Shown in pieces: positions 16,712-25,831 of a stretch of DNA of 64,000 bases. Position 1 is the stretch's first letter. Each line of letters begins with the position of its first letter. This DNA comes from Furfurilactobacillus rossiae DSM 15814 (lineage in GTDB: Bacteria; Bacillota; Bacilli; Lactobacillales; Lactobacillaceae). The stretch spans positions 62,001-126,000 of the forward strand of contig NZ_AUAW01000001.1 of assembly GCF_000428925.1 (NCBI RefSeq). The letters are read 5' to 3'. Below the pieces are notes generated by a model that saw nothing but the letters and a program-made list of their open reading frames with translations, was not told the origin of the DNA and searched no databases. The position numbers and the translations under genes are program-made.

Positions 16712-17623
16712 TTAGTTTGCAGAAGATGATGAGGTAGAAGTGTACTGTGAAAGCACATCCTTCAAGTCATTGTCCTTAATATTAACGTTACCTTTCTTCA
16801 ATTCCTTAGCAATAACGGATTGAAGGACAGTACCACCGTTGCTGGTGTCCATGTCTTGGTTCCAAATTTGTTCCTTAAGATCTTGTTTGTGTTGAGTCCA
16901 AGTACCCTTAGAAGGTTTGTTCAACATCTTAATAACGTAATAACTCTTTGTTCCAGTTTGTGAATTCGTGTCTGTCACAGGAGTCTTCGTATATTCACCA
17001 TTGTTCAATTTGAAGGCAGCTGTTTTAATACTGTCATCAACCGAAGTAGAGGCGTTGTCAAACGTTCCGACTTTGCCACCTTTATTCTTTGAGCTGGTGT
17101 CTTCAGAATACTTCTTGGCGACTTTAGTAAATGAAGTACCAGAATTCAATTCATCAATGGCCTTAGTGGCTGTGTCTTTCTTGCTCGTTACGATAACAGC
17201 TGTCGATACTTTAGGTTCCCAACTCTTGAATTGTTTCTTCAGGTCAGAGTCAGTAATCTTGACGTCATTCTTCACGGCTTCTTTTAGCAACAGGTTCATG
17301 CGAAGGGTGTCTTTTAAGCTGGAGGCTGTCATGCCTTGTTGGGTCAACATGCTGTTGAAGCTTGAACCGTACTGTTTCTTAACCGTGTCATATTGCTTGT
17401 TAACTTTACTGCTTGAAACCTTGCTACCGTAATTCTTTTCAAGTACTTTTTTGATGATCATTTGTTGCAGAACTTGCTTACCCTGACTAGTGGTCTTCAT
17501 ACTTGAGTAGTATTGGTCCTGGGTGATTTTACCACCATTGGTAGTTGCCACAGTTTTGTTTCCACACGCAGCAAGTGAAAAGGCCATCACTAAACCGGCT
17601 GGAACAAGAAGCCATTTTTTCAT
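16712..17623 (-). CDS. prsA: Foldase lipoprotein PrsA
   Basis: This 303-residue extracytoplasmic peptidyl-prolyl isomerase helps secreted proteins to fold. It starts with a lipoprotein signal peptide whose lipobox LAAC gives the acylated Cys20. A helical SurA-like region (about 30-130) is followed by a parvulin domain (about 135-240; SGTSFTKVAKKYSED and KGGKVGTF are recognisable) and a Ser/Thr-rich tail. The position next to yhaM and hit is the same as in Bacillus. Upstream on the minus strand a TTGTTT/TATGTT pair with 17-base spacing could be the promoter, and the leader holds a short palindrome near 17657-17672. Confidence 0.93.
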   Translation of the reverse strand: MKKWLLVPAGLVMAFSLAACGNKTVATTNGGKITQDQYYSSMKTTSQGKQVLQQMIIKKVLEKNYGSKVSSSKVNKQYDTVKKQYGSSFNSMLTQQGMTASSLKDTLRMNLLLKEAVKNDVKITDSDLKKQFKSWEPKVSTAVIVTSKKDTATKAIDELNSGTSFTKVAKKYSEDTSSKNKGGKVGTFDNASTSVDDSIKTAAFKLNNGEYTKTPVTDTNSQTGTKSYYVIKMLNKPSKGTWTQHKQDLKEQIWNQDMDTSNGGTVLQSVIAKELKKGNVNIKDNDLKDVLSQYTSTSSSSAN

Positions 17624-17729
17624 AAAAAATATTCACATCCATTTCGATTTTTGTTTGCCATGTCAACATGGCGAAACGTACAAAAGCTATATTAACATAG
17701 ATTAATGCCGATGTAGAAACAAGCTGCCG

Positions 17730-17759
17730 CCTTAACGGAAACTTTTACTTGCGTTAAGG
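17730..17759. repeat. Inverted repeat upstream of prsA
   Basis: CCTTAACG (17730-17737) and CGTTAAGG (17752-17759) are perfect inverted copies 14 bases apart, just behind the likely prsA promoter. This could be an operator or a weak terminator, and no regulator can be named. Confidence 0.35.
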
Positions 17760-17778
17760 TGCCGTTAAGCTACTGAAT

Positions 17779-17818
17779 AAAAAATGCACTAAGGCCAAAG
17801 TAGCAGGCATCAGTGCAT
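17779..17818 (-). terminator. Terminator of hit and the small gene
   Basis: On the minus strand ATGCACTGATGCC pairs with GGCCTTAGTGCAT, and a T run follows at about 17779-17784. Confidence 0.8.
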
Positions 17819-17828
17819 GTAAACAACA

Positions 17829-18089
17829 TTATTTTTTATCCTTGTGACGATTAATGGCGGCTAAGTCATCATTCAACTTGTCCAAGTTTTCTTGAATGAC
17901 TTTTTCGTGAGCTGCTGTTTTGAACTGAAATTGTTCAACAGATTTCTGAATATCATTAACCGTTTCTTGTGCTTTGGCTGCCGTTTCAGACAATTGTGAA
18001 ACACTATTTTGCAAGCGATGCAGTGCGGTGGTGAAGCCTTGAACTGAAGCAACGAGTTCTCGAATGGGCGCAGTTAGTTTAGCAAACAT
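17829..18089 (-). CDS. Small coiled-coil protein next to hit
   Basis: I do not recognise a named family for this 86-residue protein. It is highly helical, with heptad-like spacing over residues 10-75 (repeated Ala/Leu/Val with Gln, Thr and Ser, e.g. VNDIQKSVEQFQ), and ends in a charged tail, HKDKK. It has no signal peptide. It starts only three bases after hit and must be co-transcribed with it. In Bacillus a small YtxH-like gene (yhaH) occupies the same place between hit and prsA, so it may be a positional counterpart. Confidence 0.7.
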   Translation of the reverse strand: MFAKLTAPIRELVASVQGFTTALHRLQNSVSQLSETAAKAQETVNDIQKSVEQFQFKTAAHEKVIQENLDKLNDDLAAINRHKDKK

Positions 18090-18092
18090 GGA

Positions 18093-18527
18093 TTACGCCC
18101 CCATATGTGCCATGATGTCTTGCTGAATTTTGCGGTAGGCCGCATCATCATAGTTATCACTGTTATCTTTAAAAATCATTTTGAAATCATCGTCATCGCT
18201 ATAGCGGGGAACAATGTGAAAGTGTGAGTGGAACACAGATTGATAAGCGACCTTGCCGTTGTTGTTGACAATGTTCATGGCAACAATATTAGGGTTTGAT
18301 GCACGGACGGCACGGGCAATTTTGGGAATCCTGGCAAACACACGTTGCGCCAAATCCTCGTCATAAGCGAAGATATCTGGTACGTGTGTCTTAGGAATGA
18401 CCAAAGTATGGCCTGGCGTACCTTGGGAGATATCTAAAAACGCCTTAACTTCGTCATCTTCGTATACCGTGTAGCTTGGAATTTCGCCTTTAATAATCTT
18501 ACAAAAAATGCAGTTATCATCTAGCAT
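18093..18527 (-). CDS. hit: HIT-family nucleotide hydrolase
   Basis: This 144-residue histidine-triad protein carries the active site FHSHFHIVPRY with His100, His102 and His104, and an N-terminal CIFCKI segment that can bind zinc. HIT/HINT proteins hydrolyse nucleoside phosphoramidates and similar compounds. The ATG follows AGGAGGAACTGAA. It is divergent from ecsA, as in Bacillus and many lactobacilli. Confidence 0.92.
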   Translation of the reverse strand: MLDDNCIFCKIIKGEIPSYTVYEDDEVKAFLDISQGTPGHTLVIPKTHVPDIFAYDEDLAQRVFARIPKIARAVRASNPNIVAMNIVNNNGKVAYQSVFHSHFHIVPRYSDDDDFKMIFKDNSDNYDDAAYRKIQQDIMAHMGA

Positions 18528-18890
18528 TTCAGTTCCTCCTCATTTACGTATAGACGCAAACGTTTCGTTTGATTTAACGATTCGTGATTTAACCCATATG
18601 CACCTATACATCTTTTCACTTATCTTGATTATACACATCTGTCTTGACTGCGGAAAGGATTGTGAGACGTAATTGTGTTAATCACTTGCACCACGCGATC
18701 CGTTTTTGAGGAGGATATATGCTATAATCAGGGACAGCATTTTTAAACGTAAGCGCCAATACCAATGAAAATAGTGTTGTAGCAGTTTAACGTTTATTCG
18801 CGTCGAAACCTTGTCTAAACCCGGTGCGATGATCGGAATAGAATAACAAAGTAATATGAATGAAGATAAAATAATCGAAAGGATATAACT
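18528..18890. promoter_or_regulatory. Divergent region between hit and ecsA
   Basis: This 363-base gap holds no gene. An extended -10 for ecsA, TGC-TATAAT, is at 18720-18728, without a convincing -35. The leader to ecsA would then be about 155 bases long, and nothing recognisable was seen in it. Confidence 0.45.
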
Positions 18891-19628
18891 ATGGGAATTG
18901 AAGTTGAACATTTAGTGGGCGGTTATTCACAGGTTCCAGTGCTAAAGGATGTCAGTTTTTCCGTTTCAGACGGCGAAGTGGTCGGCCTCATTGGTTTGAA
19001 CGGAGCCGGAAAGTCGACGACGATAAACCATATTATTGGTTTGCTAACACCAATTCGAGGACATATCCAATTAGGTGGGGTGGATCTGAAAACTGATCCT
19101 GCCGCGTACAAACAACAAATTGCTTATATCCCGGAATTACCAGTGTTATACGATGAGCTAACCCTTCAAGAAACACTCACGTTGACCATGATGGCTTATG
19201 GTTTAGATGTCGAGAAAACATGGATTCGGGCACATGAATTATTAAAGACATTCCGTTTAGATAATAAGTTGAACTGGTTTCCTGCCAATTTTTCTAAGGG
19301 AATGAGACAAAAGGTTATGATTGTGAATGCATTTATGACCAATGCGAAGGTTTTTATTATTGACGAACCGTTTTTAGGCTTAGATCCGGTTGCTGTGCAT
19401 GACTTGCTTCAATTGATTGAGGAAGCACGTGGCCGTGGGGCGGCTGTCCTCATGTCGACACACGTGCTTGCAAACGCTGAAAAATATTGTGACCGATTCA
19501 TTTTGCTAAACCAGGGCGAAGTGAAGGTTTCTGGGACGTTAGATCAGTTACGGGCTGCCTTCCCAGACGTAGGTGGTTCTCTGGACGATATTTATTTGGC
19601 ACTAGCAAATGGTGAACGTAATGACTGA
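18891..19628 (+). CDS. ecsA: ABC transporter ATPase EcsA
   Basis: This 245-residue ATPase has Walker A at GLNGAGKST (35-43), the signature region NFSKGMRQKV, and Walker B at VFIIDEPFLGLD. Its position divergent from hit and upstream of ecsB identifies it as EcsA, which in Bacillus affects secretion, competence and the membrane protease RasP/Eep. The transported substrate is not established. ecsB begins inside its last codons. Confidence 0.92.
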   Translation: MGIEVEHLVGGYSQVPVLKDVSFSVSDGEVVGLIGLNGAGKSTTINHIIGLLTPIRGHIQLGGVDLKTDPAAYKQQIAYIPELPVLYDELTLQETLTLTMMAYGLDVEKTWIRAHELLKTFRLDNKLNWFPANFSKGMRQKVMIVNAFMTNAKVFIIDEPFLGLDPVAVHDLLQLIEEARGRGAAVLMSTHVLANAEKYCDRFILLNQGEVKVSGTLDQLRAAFPDVGGSLDDIYLALANGERND

Positions 19629-20841
19629 TTTGCAGAAATTGTTTTCTCAACGTTTATCGCGCCATGCCGGTCAGTTATTGAAATATTTACGGCTTGTCTT
19701 TACTGATCACTTTGTCATTGCGTTGTTTTTCTTCTTTGGTGCTTTGGGGTTTGCTTACCAAAATGAATTAAAAACGTTAACACTAGGTGTCTGGTGGGGA
19801 CCATGGTTAACGATGCTGATCTTAGTTATTGCACTACAAATGGGAAGATTAGCAACATTGTTGGAACCTGCTGACGCCGTCTTTTTGCTACCTGCAGAAA
19901 CAACTCTTCATCAGTATTTAAAGCATGCCCGCAATTATAGCTTGTTAATGGCAAGCTTCATTCAAATTGCGGTTGGCGTGGTTTTATTACCGTTTTTAGC
20001 TCGTGGTGACCAGATGACGTTGCTTGAAGCTGCCAGCCTTATTATGACTCAGTTAATTACTAAGGCCGCATGGATGAACTGGCAGCTACAACAAGGTGTC
20101 CAACAGGTAAAACATTCGATTGCACAAGTTCGGTTGGTAAACTGGTTGGGCGCGATTGTTATTTTCGGTCTCAGTTTGTTTGTGTCAGTCTGGATTGGGT
20201 TGATCGCAGCTTTACTAGCTTTGAGTGCCTCAATTGCCGGTTTAGGAAAGCGTTGGCAACAGGGGCAGTTGGCTTGGCAGTCTCTAATTACAAATGAAAA
20301 TGGACGCATGATGGTTTTGTATCGTTTCTTTAACCTATTTACAGACGTTCCACAGGTTAAGGCAACGGTTAGAAGACGACGCTATTTAGACCCAATGTGG
20401 AAGCTTGTTATTGGCCAATCGACCAATCCATATTTATTCCTATTTACACGAGGACTTGGCCGCGATAGTGATACGTTTGGACTTATTACACGACTGACAG
20501 TTATGGGAATGATCATCTTAATCTTTTTGACTAATCAATGGGCTAGCCTTGTTGTGATGCTGTTGGCTATCTATTTGATTGGTTTTCAATTGTTGCCTTT
20601 CTATCGCGAGTACGAGGGAAAAGTATTTACTCATCTGTTTCCAGTTACTAAAGGACAACAGTTGTCAGCTTTCAAAACAGTTTTAACTGACGTTTTGACA
20701 ATTTGCGCCGTTTTGTTTGTCATCGTTGATGTTGTGGTCAACTGGTCATGGCTGCGGCTTCTGATTGATATAGTTGCGATGGCGGCTGAATTGATTGTCT
20801 TTATAGGCTGGTATAGCGGTTGGCGGTTGAGAAAAAGCTAG
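19621..20841 (+). CDS. ecsB: ABC transporter permease EcsB
   Basis: This 406-residue polytopic membrane protein has a basic N-terminal stretch followed by at least eight hydrophobic segments, including IALFFFFGALGFAY and VMGMIILIFLTNQWASLVV. It matches EcsB by position. The ATG at 19621 overlaps the ecsA stop by 8 bases, with GGTGA before it, so the two subunits are translated together. Confidence 0.9.
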   Translation: MTDLQKLFSQRLSRHAGQLLKYLRLVFTDHFVIALFFFFGALGFAYQNELKTLTLGVWWGPWLTMLILVIALQMGRLATLLEPADAVFLLPAETTLHQYLKHARNYSLLMASFIQIAVGVVLLPFLARGDQMTLLEAASLIMTQLITKAAWMNWQLQQGVQQVKHSIAQVRLVNWLGAIVIFGLSLFVSVWIGLIAALLALSASIAGLGKRWQQGQLAWQSLITNENGRMMVLYRFFNLFTDVPQVKATVRRRRYLDPMWKLVIGQSTNPYLFLFTRGLGRDSDTFGLITRLTVMGMIILIFLTNQWASLVVMLLAIYLIGFQLLPFYREYEGKVFTHLFPVTKGQQLSAFKTVLTDVLTICAVLFVIVDVVVNWSWLRLLIDIVAMAAELIVFIGWYSGWRLRKS

Positions 20842-20985
20842 GTTTAACTTACTGATAAAGTATAAAAACTAGACTCAAAGCGCCATTCACAATGCGAAAT
20901 GCTGAACAGTTTGGTATGCTCAACAATCAACTCATTATCTGAAAATCACATAACTGTTAAAAACAGTACAAGGAGAACCTTTTAT

Positions 20986-21651
20986 ATGCGAGTAAGAAAC
21001 AAACCATGGGCGGACGATCTTATTGCTGAAAACCCTGAAGCCATTGTATTAGATGCTGCTGCTCACCGTGGTCATTGGCAAGATCGTTTCAAACAGCAAC
21101 AGCCGTTACAAGTAGAAATTGGCACCGGTAAGGGTCAGTTTCTGATTGGCATGGCAAAAGCCCATCCGGAAATTAATTTTGTTGGTATTGAATTGCAAAA
21201 GTCAGTCTTGGCAGCAGCTTTAAAAACGTCTCTGCCCGAAGCATTAGATAATTTACAGTGGGTCTTGGCAGATGGAGATGGCGTTGAAACTTTCTTCGAG
21301 CCAGGTGAAGTCGATCAACTCTACTTAAACTTTTCTGATCCATGGCCGAAGACTCGCCACGAAAAGCGTCGTTTGACGTACAAAACTTTTCTGGCTAGTT
21401 ACCAGGCCGTTTTGCGCGATAATGGTAAGATTCAGTTTAAGACCGACAATCGCCATCTATTTGAGTATTCACTTATGAGCATGACGGCATTTGGTTTGCA
21501 GTTGACTGAGGTTTCACTGGATCTACATGCGGATATTGCGGCCAGCGACGGTAAGCTGGAAAATATTGAGACAGAGTACGAACAAAAATTTTCGGCGAAG
21601 GGCCAACCCATTTATCGGCTCGTCGTTGAAATGCCAGATAAGGCCAAATAA
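20986..21651 (+). CDS. trmB: tRNA (guanine-N7-)-methyltransferase TrmB
   Basis: This 221-residue SAM-dependent methyltransferase makes m7G46 in tRNA. The SAM-binding motif VEIGTGKGQFLIGMA is at about residues 46-60, and the TrmB hallmark DPWPKTRHEKRRL follows. The start at 20986 comes after AAGGAGA; an earlier in-frame ATG at 20899 would add 29 non-conserved residues. It lies in line with ecsAB but 144 bases downstream. Confidence 0.94.
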   Translation: MRVRNKPWADDLIAENPEAIVLDAAAHRGHWQDRFKQQQPLQVEIGTGKGQFLIGMAKAHPEINFVGIELQKSVLAAALKTSLPEALDNLQWVLADGDGVETFFEPGEVDQLYLNFSDPWPKTRHEKRRLTYKTFLASYQAVLRDNGKIQFKTDNRHLFEYSLMSMTAFGLQLTEVSLDLHADIAASDGKLENIETEYEQKFSAKGQPIYRLVVEMPDKAK

Positions 21652-21680
21652 CGATCTCGTTAAATTTGAAATCGAAAGAC

Positions 21681-21898
21681 TGGGACATAACGCCTAAACT
21701 CAAATCATAGTGAAACTTCAACGAGCAATCCTTCTTCAACCGCAAAAGATCAAGCGGATGAAAAATTGCCGCAAACGCGAGACCCAACACTGACTTTTGC
21801 TCATCTAACACAAACACAAATAAAGCGTTGATGGGAAAATTACCCATAAACGCTTTATTTGTGTTACCTGAGAAAGCCAAAACGTGTTATGTCCCGCT
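21681..21898 (-). repeat. Dispersed structured element, copy A
   Basis: This element is bounded by inverted ends, TGGGACATAACGCC on the left and GTTATGTCCCGC on the right. It matches copies B (55571-55775) and C (62011-62221) when read on the minus strand. It contains a 23-bp hairpin (21813-21835 with 21843-21865, one mismatch) and a second, smaller stem (21725-21734 with 21760-21769). On the minus strand the imperfect pairs of the smaller stem are G.U wobbles, while on the plus strand they would be C.A mismatches. It fills the gap between trmB and the PTS gene. Confidence 0.8.
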
Positions 21899-21985
21899 CT
21901 GTTTCCTACGAAAAACGGTTACCGCTTGCACGTAGACGGAGCAAGCGGTATAAAGAACGTGACATATTATGAGGACGTGACTGTA

Positions 21986-23338
21986 ATGATGAAACAACTT
22001 GGAAAAGATTTTCACATACGTAACGCAGAAGTAGCTCTATTTTTGCGAGACCGACCAATGACGTCTGTTATTCGTCATTCGTTAACCATATTATTTCCGT
22101 TTGTCTTAATGGACGTCTTACTGAGCTGGATTGATGAGGCGTGGTTGCGGCCTGATGGTTTTTACTATCAAATCTTTCAATTTAAACGCGCTGGCAATGC
22201 ATTAATTGAGACCGGGTACTCACTGAGTGATTTAGTTATCATGCTAAATGTGGTTGTCAGTATTTGCGCGGCCTATCTTGTGGGTTATTATTACGCAGAG
22301 TTTTTTCACAAAGACAAAATGACGACTGGACTCGCTAGTGGTGCAGCGTACATTATTTTAAATTATGATTATCGAAGCCCAGATAACTTATTCTTATTTG
22401 ATAATTTTGGCTTGCGTGCTCTGTTCTTGGCGTTTGTGACTGGTATCATTGTCGGCCTAATATTCCGAATTCCTTTTAGCAATCACTTCTCCAGTCATCA
22501 AGTTGTAACAGAGGATGACCGACTTTTTTCGCGTTCTCAACGCATGTTTTTTCCGTTGGCAATCGTAATTATTTTGTTTGTGGGCATCGGTTTTAGCTTG
22601 AGTTTGGTTACTGCGGCTGGTCCGCTTGGCATCCTCAATGAGGGGATTGCAACCATTACATTGGGCAAGGCGACAACGCATGTGTTTGCTATTCTGGCAT
22701 CCGCTGTAATTAGTAATCTGTTAATGTTTTTTGGACTGGCAAGTCCAATCGCGCAACCGCGATTAACTGGTTTTACGACATACTCCGGTGCAAATTATCA
22801 ATTTTCACAGGCACATCACACTTCATTTGGTGCGCCATATCCGATTACTTTACATACCTTGTACGATGTGTTTGGTAATATTAGTGGCGTGGGTGGCATG
22901 TTGGCCTTGATGATTGCGATTTTACTAGTCGGAATCGTTCATCGTGAACGGCGAGTCGCTTATCGTGGACTCTTACCAACGTTATCCAATATGTCTGGAA
23001 TTGGCCTGGTTGGTTTGCCAATGATTTTTAATTCAATTTACTTACTACCAATGTTGATTGTTCCTGTGTTCAATATGCTGGTTGGGGCAGTGCTGATTAA
23101 ATCGCGTATTATTCCACCAGCAGTTTATCGAATTCCGTGGACGACACCGGGAATTTTGCAGGGTTACGCAGGTACGGGTGGTGATATTGCTACATTAATT
23201 GTGGCGATTATTCTCTTTTTATTGGACATTATTTTCTTTATTCCGTTTGTTAAAAACGGAAATCGTTTGCAGGCATTATTAATAACGCGTGAGCGGAATC
23301 ATAAGACAGAGACGGGACGTGATCAAAATGACCAATAA
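21986..23338 (+). CDS. PTS sugar permease, EIIC of the cellobiose/lactose family
   Basis: This 450-residue membrane protein matches EIIC domains of the lactose/cellobiose family. It has multiple hydrophobic segments, a conserved C-terminal part with GLPMIFNSIYLLPMLIVPV and then PWTTPGILQGYAGTGGD, and a final membrane segment. The substrate is unknown. No EIIA or EIIB gene lies nearby, so it must borrow them or act otherwise. I take ATG at 21986 (GAGG 11 bases before it); a longer frame to 21884 would start inside repeat element A. Its last 11 bases overlap the following hydrolase gene. Confidence 0.8.
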   Translation: MMKQLGKDFHIRNAEVALFLRDRPMTSVIRHSLTILFPFVLMDVLLSWIDEAWLRPDGFYYQIFQFKRAGNALIETGYSLSDLVIMLNVVVSICAAYLVGYYYAEFFHKDKMTTGLASGAAYIILNYDYRSPDNLFLFDNFGLRALFLAFVTGIIVGLIFRIPFSNHFSSHQVVTEDDRLFSRSQRMFFPLAIVIILFVGIGFSLSLVTAAGPLGILNEGIATITLGKATTHVFAILASAVISNLLMFFGLASPIAQPRLTGFTTYSGANYQFSQAHHTSFGAPYPITLHTLYDVFGNISGVGGMLALMIAILLVGIVHRERRVAYRGLLPTLSNMSGIGLVGLPMIFNSIYLLPMLIVPVFNMLVGAVLIKSRIIPPAVYRIPWTTPGILQGYAGTGGDIATLIVAIILFLLDIIFFIPFVKNGNRLQALLITRERNHKTETGRDQNDQ

Positions 23339-24311
23339 AATCAAACGATGGTTATTTGTCGGCGGTCTGTTTGTGTTTGTTATTGTAGTGACTTGCTTCA
23401 CGATTCCGTGGGTTAAGAGTTCAGTCACTAAGCCGCGAACTATTCGACAATCCCAAATGTCGCCAGTTATTTTTATTCCTGGATCGTCGGCTGGACAAAA
23501 CCGTTTTGATGATTTATTTAAAACGATCAATTCAGGTCAGGGCGTTGCTAAAAATGCCCAAGGTGGTCAAAAGTCGACGCCAGTTCAACATAGCATTGTT
23601 AAAATTACGGTTAAGGAAAATGATACCCTCCAAGTCACGGGTCAAGTTCGGGCCGGTGACAACACGCCGTTTTTCGTCGTGGCGTTTGAAAATAACCATG
23701 ACGGCTATGCAAATATCAAAAAGCAGGCCAAATGGTTTAATATCGCTTTTAACTATTTAGCAAAAACGTATAATTTTAACAACTTTTCTGGGTTTGGCCA
23801 TTCTAATGGTGGCCTGATATACACATTGTTTTTAGAAGACTATTTCAACCAGTCTAAATTTAAAATGCACGAATTAATGATGCTGGGCTCACCGTTTAAT
23901 CTCGAAGAAAAAGATCAGAGCAAACGGGTCGCTATGTTAGATGACATGGTCGATAACCGTAATAAATTGCCAGCTTCATTAAATGTGTACTTAGTCGCTG
24001 GCACGGAAAATTACACAAAGGACGGGATTGTGCCCGTTGATAGTGTGTACGCCGGTAAATATGTTTATCAAGATCAGGTCGCGCATTTTACAGAACTCAC
24101 GGTAACGGGCAGTGACGCGGAACATTCGGATTTGCCACAAAACAAGCAGATCGTGTCGTTAATGTCACAAAACCTGTTGCAATTCCAGGAACGGCAGCCA
24201 CGCATGAATAACGGAACGACTAATCAAAAATCGAAAAACAACTATAATAATCCTGACAATAATCAACCATCTTCAAGTCAATCAAGTAGTGGTAGCAGTA
24301 AGAAAAAATAG
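23328..24311 (+). CDS. Membrane-anchored alpha/beta hydrolase (DUF915 type)
   Basis: This 327-residue protein begins with a basic residue cluster and one hydrophobic segment (about 7-25), an uncleaved anchor or signal. The alpha/beta hydrolase core follows: VIFIPGSSAG with the oxyanion region, and the nucleophile elbow GFGHSNGG. A His near EHSDLPQ could complete the triad. The last 40 residues are low-complexity Asn/Ser/Gln ending in Lys. It belongs to the DUF915-like cell-surface hydrolases common in lactobacilli, whose substrates are unknown. Its start overlaps the PTS permease by 11 bases, so the two are co-translated. Confidence 0.8.
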   Translation: MTNKIKRWLFVGGLFVFVIVVTCFTIPWVKSSVTKPRTIRQSQMSPVIFIPGSSAGQNRFDDLFKTINSGQGVAKNAQGGQKSTPVQHSIVKITVKENDTLQVTGQVRAGDNTPFFVVAFENNHDGYANIKKQAKWFNIAFNYLAKTYNFNNFSGFGHSNGGLIYTLFLEDYFNQSKFKMHELMMLGSPFNLEEKDQSKRVAMLDDMVDNRNKLPASLNVYLVAGTENYTKDGIVPVDSVYAGKYVYQDQVAHFTELTVTGSDAEHSDLPQNKQIVSLMSQNLLQFQERQPRMNNGTTNQKSKNNYNNPDNNQPSSSQSSSGSSKKK

Positions 24312-24360
24312 AATTGCTATGATATGTAAGACTAGGTTGATGCATTCGTAGATGAAGTAC

Positions 24361-24414
24361 TATAGCAAAGAAGCCACCGAGATTGTGAGTAATCTCGGTG
24401 GCTTCTTTGCTATA
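24361..24414. terminator. Bidirectional terminator, hydrolase versus small membrane gene
   Basis: A perfect 24-bp inverted repeat (24361-24384 with 24391-24414) with a 6-base loop stands between converging genes. Confidence 0.88.
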
Positions 24415-24465
24415 CATATGCAGTAATACGTTGTAAATGTTTTTTCGTGCTAATAAAAATCATGA

Positions 24466-24807
24466 TTAGGATTGAAGCTGTGAAGTTACCTTCCAAACGT
24501 CGACCACTTTGCCAGTCTTAGTATCGGCTAAAAACTCGTAAGCAACAGGTTGACCGTCCTCGTGTTTGATGACACCGCCACGATAGACGAGTGTTTGAGC
24601 AGCGAATCGTTTAAAGGGCACAGGATGATGTTCAATCCAAGCACCATCAAGGGCGCCTGATTTACGGAAAGAAGTTTTAACCTCCGTTAAAATTCGATCC
24701 GGCCGCTTTAGATGTAGATCCTGAATAAGCGCACCAAGGGCAAGGCCAGCCGAAATTCCCAGTCCCGCTAAGATGGCTAATTGGCTAAAATGCTGATTGT
24801 TTGTCAA
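24466..24807 (-). CDS. Small membrane-anchored protein of unknown function
   Basis: This 113-residue protein has one hydrophobic segment near its N-terminus (LAILAGLGISAGLALGALI) and a soluble part with a strand-rich ending, YEFLADTKTGKVVDVWKV, reminiscent of PepSY-like folds, but I cannot name it with confidence. I place the start at a TTG at 24807 because GGAGG lies 7 bases before it. A longer frame from 24831 would include that ribosome site in the coding region. It is divergent from ytpR. Confidence 0.6.
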   Translation of the reverse strand: MTNNQHFSQLAILAGLGISAGLALGALIQDLHLKRPDRILTEVKTSFRKSGALDGAWIEHHPVPFKRFAAQTLVYRGGVIKHEDGQPVAYEFLADTKTGKVVDVWKVTSQLQS

Positions 24808-24949
24808 AGCGATCCCTCCAGTTGTGGTCAAAATGAATTGCTCATAGTGTACACCATTTTAGGAAAACAGGAAAATGTTGTCTGAACGATTGACCACGTA
24901 GGTGCAAGAGGCTAAACTTTAATAACGACATTATATTCGGAGGAAGAAC

Positions 24950-25591
24950 ATGTTAATTGCAAGTATGAACCAGAAAGCATCTCCAGATGTACTGGTTGTC
25001 ATTTTGGCTCCCAATGTGGCGGAGCAATCTGTGGAAACTAACCAGAACATTGCGCGTATTTATGATCCTAAAACCGATAAAACATTGGGCTTTAACTTTA
25101 TTGGTGTAAGCCATATTGACAAGAGTATCGCCGGCAACGGACCAATTGAATTATCAGACGATCAAATCAATGCCTTAAAAACAGCAGTTGAACAAGCTGG
25201 CTTTGACGCGACGGTTTTAGTTGCTGATCGAACCCCAAAGTTTGTGGTTGGTTATGTGGAATCAACAACTAAGCATCCTGATTCTGATCACTTGTTAGTA
25301 ACAAAAACGCGTGTTGACAATGATGAAACGTTGCAAATTGTTAGCGGATCGCCAAACATGCAGGAACACATTTATGTTGTTGTTGCCAAAGTTGGTGCAG
25401 TGATGCCAAACGGTGAAATCATTTGGCCTGGTGAATTGCGGGGCGTTTCCTCAAATGGTATGATTACTAGTGGTCGCGAGCTTCATTTGCAGAATGCACC
25501 TCAGAAAAAAGGGGCGTTGATTCTACCAGATGATTTTGCGAAAGTCGGGGATCCGTTTGACTTTGAACTTGGCAATAAGCTTTTTGTGTAA
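24950..25591 (+). CDS. ytpR: YtpR-type tRNA-binding domain protein
   Basis: This 213-residue protein has an N-terminal DUF4479-like part (1-90) and a C-terminal tRNA-binding OB-fold, seen in VGYVESTTKHPDSDHLLVTK and LRGVSSNGMITSGREL. This domain is also the N-terminus of the phenylalanyl-tRNA synthetase beta chain, but the synthetase core is absent. In Bacillus ytpR precedes the sftA translocase gene, and here too. Its role is unsettled. GGAGGAAGAAC precedes the ATG. Confidence 0.9.
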   Translation: MLIASMNQKASPDVLVVILAPNVAEQSVETNQNIARIYDPKTDKTLGFNFIGVSHIDKSIAGNGPIELSDDQINALKTAVEQAGFDATVLVADRTPKFVVGYVESTTKHPDSDHLLVTKTRVDNDETLQIVSGSPNMQEHIYVVVAKVGAVMPNGEIIWPGELRGVSSNGMITSGRELHLQNAPQKKGALILPDDFAKVGDPFDFELGNKLFV

Positions 25592-25655
25592 TGCATTTAA
25601 TTGTTAATTAGTCCTTTATGATGCTTTAGAAATCGAAATTGCATGATAAGGGTGC

Positions 25656-25679
25656 GAGGGGGCATAGGCCTCCTCTTTT
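25656..25679 (+). terminator. Terminator after ytpR
   Basis: GAGGGGGC (25656-25663) pairs with GCCTCCTC (25668-25675) through one G.U pair, followed by four Ts. Confidence 0.75.
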
Positions 25680-25831
25680 GCTAGTTCAATTTTTCACTCA
25701 AGTTAGGTTCATGACCCGTTGTTACACGAATAGTGATGACGTTAACTTAGAATCCAATTTGATTTGAAATTAGTGGATTGCAGAGATGGCTGTTTGAAAA
25801 CGATACTCAATAATTTGACTTAGGTGATTCA

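Noticed and set aside
17657-17672. Palindrome in the prsA leader as a hairpin terminator
   Set aside because: The arms are short, the loop would be two to four bases and there is no T run.
18678-18911. 77-codon minus-strand frame in the hit/ecsA gap
   Set aside because: It overlaps the ecsA start and the -10 element and has no ribosome site.
21884-21985. N-terminal extension of the PTS permease
   Set aside because: It begins inside the terminal repeat of element A, lacks a ribosome site and adds no family-like sequence.
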